Position numbers and translations under genes: made by a program. DNA of 64,000 nt from Rhizobium chutanense (GTDB lineage: Bacteria > Pseudomonadota > Alphaproteobacteria > Rhizobiales > Rhizobiaceae): NCBI RefSeq assembly GCF_002531935.1, contig NZ_NWSV01000005.1, positions 310,001-374,000 on the forward strand, written 5' to 3'. The number at the start of each line of letters is the position of its first letter. The first letter of the stretch is position 1. A model generated the notes under the pieces. It searched no databases. It was not told the DNA's origin and worked only from the letters and a program-made list of their open reading frames with translations. Positions 24,812 through 33,321 of this stretch are shown here, in pieces.

Positions 24812-27112
24812 CTATTCCTCGATGAACGTCATCCCTTCGAGAATGCGCACGGCCGGCAGTTCCCCGGCAAAGCGCTCGACATCGACCTTCGTCAGCTGCC
24901 CGGTCGAGGCCTGCGCGAGCTGAGACGTGCCGGCATCGCGGGTGAGAATATTCGGGTTGCCATGAATGCACATGGCGATCTCGGCATCCGCATCATCAGG
25001 TTCGAACCAAGCACCGGTGGCAAGCTGCATCACGCCAGGCCTTACATCCTCACTGATCATCGCAGCCGCCAGGCAACTGCCGCGAGCGTTGAACAGCCTG
25101 ACGATGTCGCGGTCCGAAATACCGCGCTCTGCCGCATCGGCCGGGTTGATGCGTACCGGCTCCCGGCCGCCGATCTTGGTGGAACGACTGAAGTCACCAT
25201 AGTCCAGCTGACTGTGAAGGCGCGAGTGGGGCTGGTTGCAGACGAGATAGAGGGGATAGTGCCCCTCCGCCGCCTTCGTCGTCGAATCCGGCTCAAACCA
25301 GCGTGGATGGCCGCGGCAATCGTCATAACCAAAACTCTCGATCGTTTCAGAGAAGATCTCGATCTTGCCCGATGGCGTCGGCAGCGGACTAGCGTCCGGA
25401 TCGCCCCGGAATGCGCGCGCGGGCCCGCCATCGTCAGGCTTTACCGGTAGCAGCAGCTCTCCCTTTTCCCAGAACGTTTCGAAATCCGGCGCCGGATGAC
25501 CGGCAGCGGCGAGTGCTGTTCGCGTGGTCTCGAAGAGGAAAGCCAGCCACTCGCGGCTCGACCGGTTCTCGGTGAATTCGCCGCGCTTGCCGAGACGTCC
25601 TGCGATATCAGCGAATATCTCGTAGTCGTCGCGTGCTTCACCGACCGGCTCGATCAGCTTCTTCATGGCGATCATCATCGGGTCGCGGTCGGCGGCACCG
25701 ATATCGTCACGCTCGAGCGTTGTAGTCGCGGGCAGGACGATATCGGCGTAGCGTGCCGACGACGTCCAGGCCGTCTCGTGCACGATGATCGTCTCCGGCT
25801 TCTTGAACGCCCGGCGAAGCCTGTTGAGATCCTGATGGTGATGGAACGGGTTGCCGCCGGCCCAATAGACGAGGCGGATGTCCGGATAGCGCAGAGCCTG
25901 ACCATTGTAGTGGAACGGTTCGCCCGGTTTCAGCAGCATGTCGGCGATCCGTGCGACGGGAATGAAATCCGGTACCGGATTGTGGAACTGCTTGAGCGTC
26001 GGCAGGGGCACGGCAAGCTGGCGCTTGCCGATATTGCCGAGGGCGCCGAGCGAATAGGAAAAGCCGCCGCCATCCAGGCCGATTTGCCCGAGCATGGCCG
26101 CCAGCACGATCCCCATCCAGACCGGCTGCTCGCCGTAGTCGGCGCGCTGCAGCGAGTGGCTGACGGTGATCAGCGTCCGGGCATTCGCCATGCTCCGCGC
26201 CAGATCCACAATCGTCTGGGCAGAGATACCGCAGATGCCCGATGCCCATTGCGGATCCTTTTCAATACCATCCTCGCGGCCCAGCAGATAATCCTCGAAG
26301 CGCGGATAGCCGACCGTATAACGGTCGAGAAATTCCCGATCATGCCGCCCCACGTTGACGAGGACGAAGGCGATTGAAAGCATGAGTGCGACATCGGTTC
26401 CGGGGATGACCGGCAGCCATTCCGCATCGAGATCACTCGCAATATCATCCTTGAGCGGGCTTATGAGGACGAAACGCGCGCCGCGCGCACGGGCACCGCT
26501 CAGGGCGGGGCGCACGACATGCCGGCTGATGCCGCCGCCATGGACATCGGTGTTCTTGACCGCCATGCCGCCGAAGGCAACGATCAGCTCGCTGCTGCGT
26601 TCGATCGCCTCCCAGGTGACGCTCTTTCGGTCGAAATGATCGTAGGGGCCGAGCACATGCGGAATGATGACCATCGCCGCGCCCGAACTGTAGGTATTGA
26701 CCGATCTGACATATCCGCCGAGCACGTTGAGGAAGCGGTGGATCTGGCTTTGCGCGTGATGAAACCGTCCGGCACTGGACCAGCCGTACGAACCGCCGAA
26801 GATGGCCTGCGGTCCGGCTTCGCCGTAGACACGGCGAAGCTCGTTGGCGACCAGATCGAGCGCTTCCGGCCAAGTGACCTCGACATAGACGTCGCTCCCG
26901 CGCTTCTGCGCATTATCAGGCTTGCCTTCAAGCCAGCCTCGTCTGACGGCCGGGCGCCGGATGCGGGCGGAGCTATGGGCGATTGCGGGAAGATTGCCGA
27001 GCAGGAGAGATGGATGTGGGTCGGCGGGATGGGGACGGATTTCGAGCTCGCCGCTCTGGTGCCGTCCATAGAATGCGCCCCAATGAGAGCTGTGGGGTTT
27101 GAAGCCGTCCAT
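24812..27112 (-). CDS. bisC: Molybdopterin S/N-oxide reductase, BisC/TorA-type
   Basis: Molybdenum enzyme of 766 residues of the DMSO reductase family, biotin-sulfoxide reductase branch. There is no N-terminal Fe-S Cys motif and no signal peptide, so it is cytoplasmic like BisC. Landmarks: FGGSYGWSSAGRFHHAQSQ in the N-terminal part, VNTYSSGAAMVI with the Ser that ligates Mo, GVWMG-like QPVWMGIVLAAMLGQIG, YWAGGNPFHHHQDLNRL, and the C-terminal pterin-binding LVCNQPHSRLHSQLDYG. It is the last gene of the TetR-led unit. BisC enzymes reduce biotin sulfoxide and free methionine sulfoxide; a sulfoxide substrate fits the island. ATG 27112 starts the homologous region, 41 bp after the previous stop. 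Confidence 0.9.
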   Translation of the reverse strand: MDGFKPHSSHWGAFYGRHQSGELEIRPHPADPHPSLLLGNLPAIAHSSARIRRPAVRRGWLEGKPDNAQKRGSDVYVEVTWPEALDLVANELRRVYGEAGPQAIFGGSYGWSSAGRFHHAQSQIHRFLNVLGGYVRSVNTYSSGAAMVIIPHVLGPYDHFDRKSVTWEAIERSSELIVAFGGMAVKNTDVHGGGISRHVVRPALSGARARGARFVLISPLKDDIASDLDAEWLPVIPGTDVALMLSIAFVLVNVGRHDREFLDRYTVGYPRFEDYLLGREDGIEKDPQWASGICGISAQTIVDLARSMANARTLITVSHSLQRADYGEQPVWMGIVLAAMLGQIGLDGGGFSYSLGALGNIGKRQLAVPLPTLKQFHNPVPDFIPVARIADMLLKPGEPFHYNGQALRYPDIRLVYWAGGNPFHHHQDLNRLRRAFKKPETIIVHETAWTSSARYADIVLPATTTLERDDIGAADRDPMMIAMKKLIEPVGEARDDYEIFADIAGRLGKRGEFTENRSSREWLAFLFETTRTALAAAGHPAPDFETFWEKGELLLPVKPDDGGPARAFRGDPDASPLPTPSGKIEIFSETIESFGYDDCRGHPRWFEPDSTTKAAEGHYPLYLVCNQPHSRLHSQLDYGDFSRSTKIGGREPVRINPADAAERGISDRDIVRLFNARGSCLAAAMISEDVRPGVMQLATGAWFEPDDADAEIAMCIHGNPNILTRDAGTSQLAQASTGQLTKVDVERFAGELPAVRILEGMTFIEE

Positions 27113-27153
27113 CGCACCGTCTCCCGCGGCAAGGGTGGAAAAATCGACAGCAC

Positions 27154-28530
27154 CTACGCGGGCAGGATCTTGCCGGGGTTCATGATGCCTTTGGGATCGA
27201 TGGCGTTCTTCAGCAGGGCCATCAGTTCGACGGCGTCTCCGTGTTCCTGGCGTAGATAGCCGACCTTGCCCGTGCCGACGCCGTGTTCTCCGGTCGACGT
27301 CCCACCGACGGAGATTGCGTGTTCCACCATCTTCTTGTTGATGGCCGCGACCTCCGCGAGCTCCGCTTTGTTTTCCGGATCCACGGCGAAGACCACGTGA
27401 TAGTTGCCGTCGCCGACATGGCCGAGAATGGCAGCCGGAACACTGCAGTCCTGCAACAGCGTGCGCGTCTTGAGAATGCAGCCGCTGAGCTCCGATACCG
27501 GAACGCAGACGTCGGATGACCAGCCCTTGGCATTTTGCCGTTGCGAGACGACTGCGTAGAAGGCGTTGTGGCGGGCTTTCCAGAGGCGATTTCGTTCTTC
27601 CGGCGCATTGGCCCATTCGAAGTCCTTGCCACCGTGATCCTTCACGATTTCTCCAACCAATTCGACCTGCTCCCGAACCGAGGCAGGGGATCCGTGGAAC
27701 TCGAAGGCGAGGGTATCTTCAATCTTGAGAGAGAGACCGGAATAAGCGTTGGTGGCAGAAATCAGGCCACGGTCCATCAGTTCCATCCGGGCGACAGGGA
27801 TGGCAAGCTGCACGATCGCGATCGCCGCGGCGACCGCTTGCTCCACGCTCTCGAACGAACAAAGGGCCGCCGAGATGGTTTCCGGGATGCCCTGCAGCCG
27901 CAACGTCACCTCGGTGATGATGCCGAGCGTGCCTTCAGAGCCGACGAAGAGGCGGGTGAGGTCATACCCAGCAGACGATTTGCGCGCCCGTCCGCCCGTG
28001 TGAATGACCTGACCTGTCGGCAGCACAACAGTTAGCGACAGCACGTTCTCGCGCATGGTGCCATAGCGCACGGCGTTGGTGCCCGATGCACGGGTCGCTG
28101 CCATGCCGCCAATCGAAGCGTTGGCCCCTGGGTCGATCGGGAAGAACAGGCCCTGATCACGCAGATAAGCGTTGAGCTGTTCGCGCGTGACGCCGGCCTC
28201 CACAGTGCAATCGAGATCTTCGGCACTGACGCGAATGATCTGCGACATCCGGGAAAGATCGATGGAAATGCCGCCGCGGACTGCCGTCAGATGGCCTTCG
28301 AGCGACGTGCCTGCGCCAAAGGCGATGACGGGGACATTTTCGGCCGCGCAGAGCCGAACGATCTCAGCCACCTCGTCCGTGCTTTCCGCAAACACAACAG
28401 CGTCTGGGATAGCCGGGGTATGATGGGATTCGCCGCGTCCATGCTGTTCGCGCAGCGCCTGCGATGTCGAAAAACGGTCGCCGAACCGCTCGAGCAGCAT
28501 CTGCGAAAGGGTAGTAGAAAGCGCCCTCAT
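27154..28530 (-). CDS. FAD-linked D-2-hydroxyacid dehydrogenase (GlcD/Dld-like)
   Basis: Protein of 458 residues with a PCMH-type FAD domain (VPVIAFGAGTSLEGHLTAVRGG; PIDPGANASIGGMAATRASG; VGSEGTLGIITEVTLRL) and a cap domain ending in the conserved GHVGDGNYHV and STGEHGVGTGK. Such enzymes oxidise D-lactate, glycolate or D-2-hydroxyglutarate. The start overlaps the mercaptopyruvate sulfurtransferase stop by 4 bp. The natural inference is oxidation of 3-mercaptolactate (a lactate analogue) to 3-mercaptopyruvate, the sulfurtransferase substrate; this is untested. Substrate could also be ordinary D-lactate. Confidence 0.88.
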   Translation of the reverse strand: MRALSTTLSQMLLERFGDRFSTSQALREQHGRGESHHTPAIPDAVVFAESTDEVAEIVRLCAAENVPVIAFGAGTSLEGHLTAVRGGISIDLSRMSQIIRVSAEDLDCTVEAGVTREQLNAYLRDQGLFFPIDPGANASIGGMAATRASGTNAVRYGTMRENVLSLTVVLPTGQVIHTGGRARKSSAGYDLTRLFVGSEGTLGIITEVTLRLQGIPETISAALCSFESVEQAVAAAIAIVQLAIPVARMELMDRGLISATNAYSGLSLKIEDTLAFEFHGSPASVREQVELVGEIVKDHGGKDFEWANAPEERNRLWKARHNAFYAVVSQRQNAKGWSSDVCVPVSELSGCILKTRTLLQDCSVPAAILGHVGDGNYHVVFAVDPENKAELAEVAAINKKMVEHAISVGGTSTGEHGVGTGKVGYLRQEHGDAVELMALLKNAIDPKGIMNPGKILPA

Positions 28531-29405
28531 CTGCCGCTTTGGTCCTTGCCGGCGCCTGTTTCGGCAGGCGTGTCGCCGGGCTGGCCCCATTCGGTCCAGG
28601 CACCGTCATAGATGGCGACATCGTCCTTGCCGACCAGATGCAACCCGAAGACAAGGGCTGCGGCAGTCACCCCCGAGCCGCAACTCGCGATCACGGGTTT
28701 GGAGAAATCGAGGCCGGCCGCTTCGAATGCCTTGCGCAGTTCCGAAACCGGGAGAACTTCGCCGGTGTGCGGGTCCGCCAGCGCGGTGAACGGCAGATTG
28801 AGACTGCCGGGAATATGGCCCGACCGCAGGCCTGGCCGTACTTCCGTCTCCTCAGCGGTAAAACGTCCGGCCGAACGTGCGTCGATCACCTGCTCGGCCT
28901 GGCTTTGCAGATTGTCGAGAAGTTGCGTCTTGGCGCGGACAGCGGTCGGGTCGAATGTAGCGGTGAAATGCGTCGGAGCAGGAGCGATGACTGCGTCCGT
29001 CACTGGCCGTCCGTCGGCCAACCATTTCTTGAGGCCGCCATCGAGGATCGCGGCCTTGTCATGGCCGAAAACGTGTAGGGTCCACCAGACACGTCCGGCC
29101 GACATCAGTCCCGGCGTATCGTAGACCACGACGACGCTATCATTCGAGATGCCGAGGTCTCCGGCGAAGCGTTCGAAGGCGGCTGGCGAGGGCAACATGT
29201 GCGGCAGGGTCGTCTCGTGATCGGCGATTGCATCGATGTCGAAAAAGCGGGTACCGGGAATGTGACGTGCGGCGAAATCTTCTGCAGCGATTGGTGTCAC
29301 GCCGGGCAGCTTGAACGAACCGTCAAGAATGACGAGGGTCGGGTCATCGAGATGCGCCGCCAGCCATTCGGTGGAGACGAGCGAACCGGGCAAAGAAAGG
29401 GACAT
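28527..29405 (-). CDS. sseA: 3-mercaptopyruvate sulfurtransferase
   Basis: Protein of 292 residues with two rhodanese domains. The inactive N-terminal domain includes LVSTEWLAAHLDDPTLVILDGS and RHIPGTRFFDID. The active C-terminal domain carries the catalytic loop CGSGVTA near residue 242, the mercaptopyruvate-type loop rather than the thiosulfate-type CRKGVT. It transfers sulfur from 3-mercaptopyruvate to a thiol or cyanide, releasing pyruvate. It follows the DsbA-like gene by 81 bp and overlaps the flavoprotein gene by 4 bp. Confidence 0.92.
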   Translation of the reverse strand: MSLSLPGSLVSTEWLAAHLDDPTLVILDGSFKLPGVTPIAAEDFAARHIPGTRFFDIDAIADHETTLPHMLPSPAAFERFAGDLGISNDSVVVVYDTPGLMSAGRVWWTLHVFGHDKAAILDGGLKKWLADGRPVTDAVIAPAPTHFTATFDPTAVRAKTQLLDNLQSQAEQVIDARSAGRFTAEETEVRPGLRSGHIPGSLNLPFTALADPHTGEVLPVSELRKAFEAAGLDFSKPVIASCGSGVTAAALVFGLHLVGKDDVAIYDGAWTEWGQPGDTPAETGAGKDQSGR

Positions 29406-29486
29406 GAGAAGCTCCGGAATGCGGTCTTGAGCGCGCGGTGTATGATCCGGCGTAGCCTTTGCCGCGCCGGTCCGATAGGACGCCGA

Positions 29487-30089
29487 TCAGGCGACCAGCC
29501 TTTCGCCATTCAGATGGCGTTCGAGGAAGGGCAGGCTGTCCTGCCCCCAATAGAGTTCATCCTCGAAGCGGAAGGTCGGAAGGCCGAAGACGCCGGCGGC
29601 CCTGGCGGTCTCGATGTTCGATGTCCAGATCGACTGGGCGGCGGGGCCCCCAGCAAAAGCCTCGAGTTCTGCGGCGTTCAATCCCGCCGCATTCGCAATC
29701 GCCTGACGCACTTCGAGCTTACCGATGTCCTCGCCGCGCGTCCAGAAGGCCTCCTGAAGGGCGCCGGTGAGTTTCAGCCAGTCGGCGCCATTTTCGATGG
29801 CGGCAATCACCAACAGGCCGGCCGGCGTCGGATCGGAAAGGGCAGCGCGATTTTCAAAATTGAGCACCTTGCCGCGCAGGGCCGCCCAGCGTTTCAGATC
29901 CTTGGTCCAGTAGGCGCGGCGTGCCTCCGGCCGGTTGCGGGAATAGATCGCTCCGTTGTCCTCGATCAGGGGGATGACATAGGGGCGGATCTTCGCATCA
30001 TGCTGCGCCGCAAGTGCCTTAAACGGCTGAAGGCCGATATAGGCCCAGGGCGAGCCGATACCGAAGAAGTAATCAATTGTCTTTGCCAT
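29487..30089 (-). CDS. DsbA-family 2-hydroxychromene-2-carboxylate isomerase-like protein (GST kappa type)
   Basis: Protein of 200 residues of the DsbA-like/GST-kappa fold. The N-terminal IDYFFGIGSPWAYIGLQP has the Ser-Pro-Trp that replaces the CxxC of DsbA and binds glutathione in this family; the C-terminal VFGLPTFRFEDELYWGQDSLPFLERHL is the typical thioredoxin-fold end. ATG 30089 is preceded by GAAAGAG; a TTG at 30104 is in frame but less likely. It overlaps the TetR gene by 17 bp. A glutathione-dependent isomerisation or thiol-transfer step in the sulfur pathway is inferred. Confidence 0.87.
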   Translation of the reverse strand: MAKTIDYFFGIGSPWAYIGLQPFKALAAQHDAKIRPYVIPLIEDNGAIYSRNRPEARRAYWTKDLKRWAALRGKVLNFENRAALSDPTPAGLLVIAAIENGADWLKLTGALQEAFWTRGEDIGKLEVRQAIANAAGLNAAELEAFAGGPAAQSIWTSNIETARAAGVFGLPTFRFEDELYWGQDSLPFLERHLNGERLVA

Positions 30090-30669
30090 GGTCTGCTCTT
30101 TCAAAAGCTATGGTTGAGGAAATTGCTGCATCGAACGCCAACAGGGCGCAGTCACGAGCGACGAGAACGGCCTGCGGATCGCGCCCCACGGCGACCGTCG
30201 CAAGCGCGCCTTCATAAAGAAACGAAAGATGCGCGGCCGTCTGGCCTGTCGTGATATCGGCCTTCAACACGATGACGCGGAAAATGTCGCCGACGGCTTT
30301 CTTGTGGGTTCGTGCAACGGAGACGACACGTTCGGAATCGCCGTGCTCGGCGACCGCAAGTGCGAATGCACAGCCTCTAAACTCCGGGCTATCGGCTTTC
30401 TCATGCAACTGCTCGAAGATCAGCTTGATCTGGTCTCTTGGACGCGCCGCCCTCTCCAGAACCTCGTGCAGCGAACGGATGACCCGGTCGTGACGATGTT
30501 GCAGATAGGCGGCAACGAGATGATCCTTGGACGGAAAGTGCCGGTAGAGCGTTGCCTTGGCGACTTTCGCCTCGTCGATGATACGGTCGATGCCGACGGC
30601 GCGGATACCTTCACTGTAAAAAAGCGCGCCGGCAATGGTGAGAATCTGATCTGATATGAGCACTTTCAT
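30073..30669 (-). CDS. TetR family transcriptional regulator
   Basis: Protein of 198 residues. The N-terminal helix-turn-helix covers residues 7-52 (ILTIAGALFYSEGIRAVGIDRI, then AKVAKATLYRHFPSKDHLVAAYL, the classic TetR recognition helix). The C-terminal ligand domain has a Cys at FRGCAFALAVAEHG. It heads the unit with the isomerase, sulfurtransferase, flavoprotein and BisC genes. Operator copy C lies about 150 bp upstream of its own start, so it is the best candidate in the window for the protein that binds the three TTTCTA-N9-TAGAAA sites, though this is not shown. Confidence 0.9.
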   Translation of the reverse strand: MKVLISDQILTIAGALFYSEGIRAVGIDRIIDEAKVAKATLYRHFPSKDHLVAAYLQHRHDRVIRSLHEVLERAARPRDQIKLIFEQLHEKADSPEFRGCAFALAVAEHGDSERVVSVARTHKKAVGDIFRVIVLKADITTGQTAAHLSFLYEGALATVAVGRDPQAVLVARDCALLAFDAAISSTIAFERADHGKDN

Positions 30670-30800
30670 AGAACTGCTTCGGGTTGATATGTCTTCACCA
30701 AGGGCTCCCGAAGGGTGGTTCGGGGCTGCTCGGAAGCACGTAAGGTCTTCGATCAGCGTGGGACACGGTATCCATGAACAAAAGCGCTGAGAACGACGGG

Positions 30801-30829
30801 TCTTTCTTTTTCTATATAATTGATAGAAA
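30801..30829 (-). promoter_or_regulatory. Shared operator, copy C (TetR-sseA-bisC unit)
   Basis: TTTCTA (30809-30814), 9-base spacer, TAGAAA (30824-30829). Both arms are perfect and the minus strand continues TAGAAAAAGAAAGACC as in copy A. It lies between the TetR gene and the transposase remnant. Confidence 0.7.
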
Positions 30830-30889
30830 ATTATTTCCGGCCACGTGGAGAACTATTGCAAGATAATTGTTATCCGGCTCGTAGGTGTT

Positions 30890-31334
30890 TGACGCGGCAG
30901 GTGAATCATGTCGCGCAGCAGATCGGCCACCACGTTGTGGCCGATGCGATGTCCAAGTGCGCCGAGCGCTTGCCAGATTGCGTAGGCTCCTGGCCGTCCA
31001 CAGCAGCGGCGCCATCGGATCGCCGCGCGTGGCCGGTTCGACCAGGTCCTTGAGGTCGGCCAGAAGCGTCGCATCCGTAGCGGCTAACGGACGCCGGCCG
31101 CCGCCTTGGCGGCGAACCCGACCCGAAGCCGCCTCCGGGGCGACCTCGCCGCGCAATTCCGCCAGACCCCGGGCAATCGTGCTGCGCGCCAGACTGGTGA
31201 CCCGGGAGACCGCCGTCACACCGCCGCGACCGGCCCGCCAACGCTTCGGCTGCCGCAAAGCGCCGCCGCCCACGCTCGTCCAGAACCGGTTCAAGCGCAG
31301 CATAGCGCAGTTGGATGGAAGCCTCGTCGATCAC
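30890..31334 (-). pseudogene. ISAzo13-type transposase, N-terminal remnant with frameshifts
   Basis: Reads in three frames on the minus strand. From 31334: MIDEASIQLRYAALEPVLDE with RGRRRFAAAEALAG. Then from about 31225 in a second frame: GGVTAVSRVTSLARSTIARG, LRGEVAPEAASGRVRRQGGG, RRPLAATDATLLADLKDLVE and PATRGDPMAPLLWT. Then from about 30975 in a third: ALGALGHRIGHNVVADLLRD. These are consecutive parts of the N-terminal DNA-binding region of ISAzo13-family transposases. At least two frameshifts and the missing C-terminal part show it is dead. The matching central part of such a transposase is at 14670-14840. Confidence 0.78.
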
Positions 31335-31417
31335 ACCGCGATTCTACCGGCTTCAAACCAAACGGGAATCCCACCCCCACCAAAAATCGACCGTCTCGAT
31401 TCCATTATCAACAGAGC

Positions 31418-32086
31418 CTAAAGACCGAAAACGCCGGGCAGGCCGGAAATATTGGCGATCTCGACGTAGCCATAGAATGGGTTGGCGGGTTCGTGGCGGC
31501 GGTTGACCCACACCTTGTTCTTGATGCCGATATCGTTAGCCGACATAAGGTCGTAGCGGAACGACGAGGAGCAGTGCACGACATCTTCGGGGCCGCAGCC
31601 GAGCATGTCGAACATATATTCAAAGGCCCGCAGGCGCGGCTTGTAGGCCTGTGCCTGTTCGGCCGTGTAGACCGCATGGAACGGAGCGCCGAGCTTTTCG
31701 ACATTCGACATGATCTGCGCATTCATCGCGTTCGACAGGATCACCAGCGGGATCTCCTTGGCAACCTTCGCAAGGCCGGCCGGCACATCCGCATGCGGAC
31801 CCCAGCTCGGCACCCGCTCATAGACCATGCGGGCATCCTCGTCTTTGAACTTGACGCCGTTGCGCTTGCAGCTGCGCTCGAGCGAATTGTGAACGACCGC
31901 GGCATAGGGCTTCCAGTCGCCCAGAACCTCGTCGAGGCGATAGGCGGCGAAGTTGCGGATGAACTCGGCCATGCCAGCCTCGTCGAGCTGGTCGCCATAA
32001 AGGTCACGCGCCGCTTCCGCCATCTGGAAATTGGTCAGCGTGCCGTAGCAGTCGAAGGTGACGTATTTCGGACGCAACAGGGTCAT
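31418..32086 (-). CDS. HAD-type II haloacid dehalogenase-like hydrolase
   Basis: Protein of 222 residues. Motif I is VTFDCYGTLTNFQ with nucleophile Asp, motif II PLVILSNAM (Ser/Asn), the conserved Lys is in AQAYKPRLRAFEYM and motif IV is SSSFRYDLMSANDIG. This order is the L-2-haloacid dehalogenase/haloacid dehalogenase type II layout, whose members hydrolyse 2-haloacids or phosphate esters. ATG 32086 was preferred over ATG 32092 because AAGGA lies 7 nt before it. It ends 84 bp from the transposase remnant and appears to be a single-gene unit. Confidence 0.86.
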   Translation of the reverse strand: MTLLRPKYVTFDCYGTLTNFQMAEAARDLYGDQLDEAGMAEFIRNFAAYRLDEVLGDWKPYAAVVHNSLERSCKRNGVKFKDEDARMVYERVPSWGPHADVPAGLAKVAKEIPLVILSNAMNAQIMSNVEKLGAPFHAVYTAEQAQAYKPRLRAFEYMFDMLGCGPEDVVHCSSSFRYDLMSANDIGIKNKVWVNRRHEPANPFYGYVEIANISGLPGVFGL

Positions 32087-32474
32087 GGGCATATCCTTTG
32101 GAGAGTGGAGCGAGGCATTTGACGCCATGATAGTCGCGGCCCGTCCCCCGGCTCGCCTGAATGTGGCGGCGATCGAAGCAGATTATTTCGTATCGAAAGG
32201 CGGCTTTGGCAGATGCTTGTGTCGCTTCCGCGCCGGCGGATGCCGAACGACGGCGAATAACGAGAAGAGGCGCCCGCGGATTCCGTCAAGGCTGGAGACG
32301 GAGCCCCGCATCCGCCTGGGCGATCGCAACGCCCGGAGTCTGAAGCCCGCATGCCAGCATAAGATGCGGCGGGCGACAAAGGGAAAACGATAAGATACCG
32401 CTCGGAGCGCAGCCTTCAGACGATTAGCCAACCCGCACTCCTTCACACTTCCATTCAGAAATGAAGGAAATGCC
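32087..32474. other. Intergenic region with no supported gene
   Basis: Between two divergent genes (dehalogenase on minus, GNAT on plus). Short open frames exist on both strands but none has a ribosome binding site or recognisable product. Promoters for both flanking genes are presumed here; no clear operator was seen. Confidence 0.5.
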
Positions 32475-33308
32475 ATGCAAACAAGCCAGATCGATTTTGC
32501 CGCTTTCGGCGCCGAACACCTCGGTGCCGCCGTCCACCTGTCGCGGCAGGCCGGCTGGCCTCATCGCCCTGAAGACTGGCAGATGGCGCTTGCCTTGAGC
32601 GAGGGCGTCGTGGCCATTGAGAACGACCGGGTAGTGGGCACCGTGCTCGTGACCCCCTACAAGCAGGATTGCGCCACGATCAATATGGTCATCGTCGATG
32701 AAGCCATGCGCGGCCGCGGTCTTGGCCGCAAGCTCATGCATGCCGCGATAGAGCTTGCCGGCGAACGGCCGCTCCGGCTTGTTGCAACCGCCGATGGCCT
32801 TCCCCTCTATGAAAAGCTCGGCTTCCGTCCGACCGGCCGAATTCTGCAGCATCAGGGCATCGCAGCGGAGATCGCCGCGCCGACGGCAACCTCAGCCGCC
32901 ACCAAGAGCGATTTCACCACAGTCACCAAACTCGATCGGCAGGCCTTCGGCGCCGATCGCACCGATCTGATCGCCTATCTCGCCGAGGTCGGCGAAATCG
33001 CCGTGGTCCGCCGCGACGGACGCGTCACCGGTTTTGCAGTGCTTCGCACCTTCGGCCGGGGCGAGGTCATCGGCCCCGTTATTGCCGGGAACCTGGAGGA
33101 CGCCAAAGCGCTCGTCGCGCATTTCATCGCCCGGCGGCCCGGTATGTTCCTCAGGGTCGATACGACAGCGGCCGCCGGCCTTTCCGACTGGCTGGCCGAA
33201 CAGGGCTTTTCCCATGTCGGCGGCGGCATCGCCATGATGAAGCCATCGATTCCAGGCGCCGAATCCGTCGCCACCATCTTCGCCCTGGCCAACCAGGCGC
33301 TGGGCTGA
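32475..33308 (+). CDS. GNAT family N-acetyltransferase, paralogue of the one at 6299-7174
   Basis: Protein of 277 residues. The acetyl-CoA loop is MVIVDEAMRGRGLGRKLMHA near residues 75-94, followed by LVATADGLPLYEKLGFRPTG. The C-terminal half repeats the second domain seen in its paralogue: KLDRQAFGADRTDLIAYL and FAVLRTFGRGEVIGPVIAG. Both share GWPHRPxDW near the N-terminus. AAGGAAATGCC precedes the ATG. The gene lies 13 bp before a class III aminotransferase gene, so they are probably cotranscribed and may act on related amino compounds. Confidence 0.85.
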   Translation: MQTSQIDFAAFGAEHLGAAVHLSRQAGWPHRPEDWQMALALSEGVVAIENDRVVGTVLVTPYKQDCATINMVIVDEAMRGRGLGRKLMHAAIELAGERPLRLVATADGLPLYEKLGFRPTGRILQHQGIAAEIAAPTATSAATKSDFTTVTKLDRQAFGADRTDLIAYLAEVGEIAVVRRDGRVTGFAVLRTFGRGEVIGPVIAGNLEDAKALVAHFIARRPGMFLRVDTTAAAGLSDWLAEQGFSHVGGGIAMMKPSIPGAESVATIFALANQALG

Positions 33309-33321
33309 TCCGGAGAGTATC

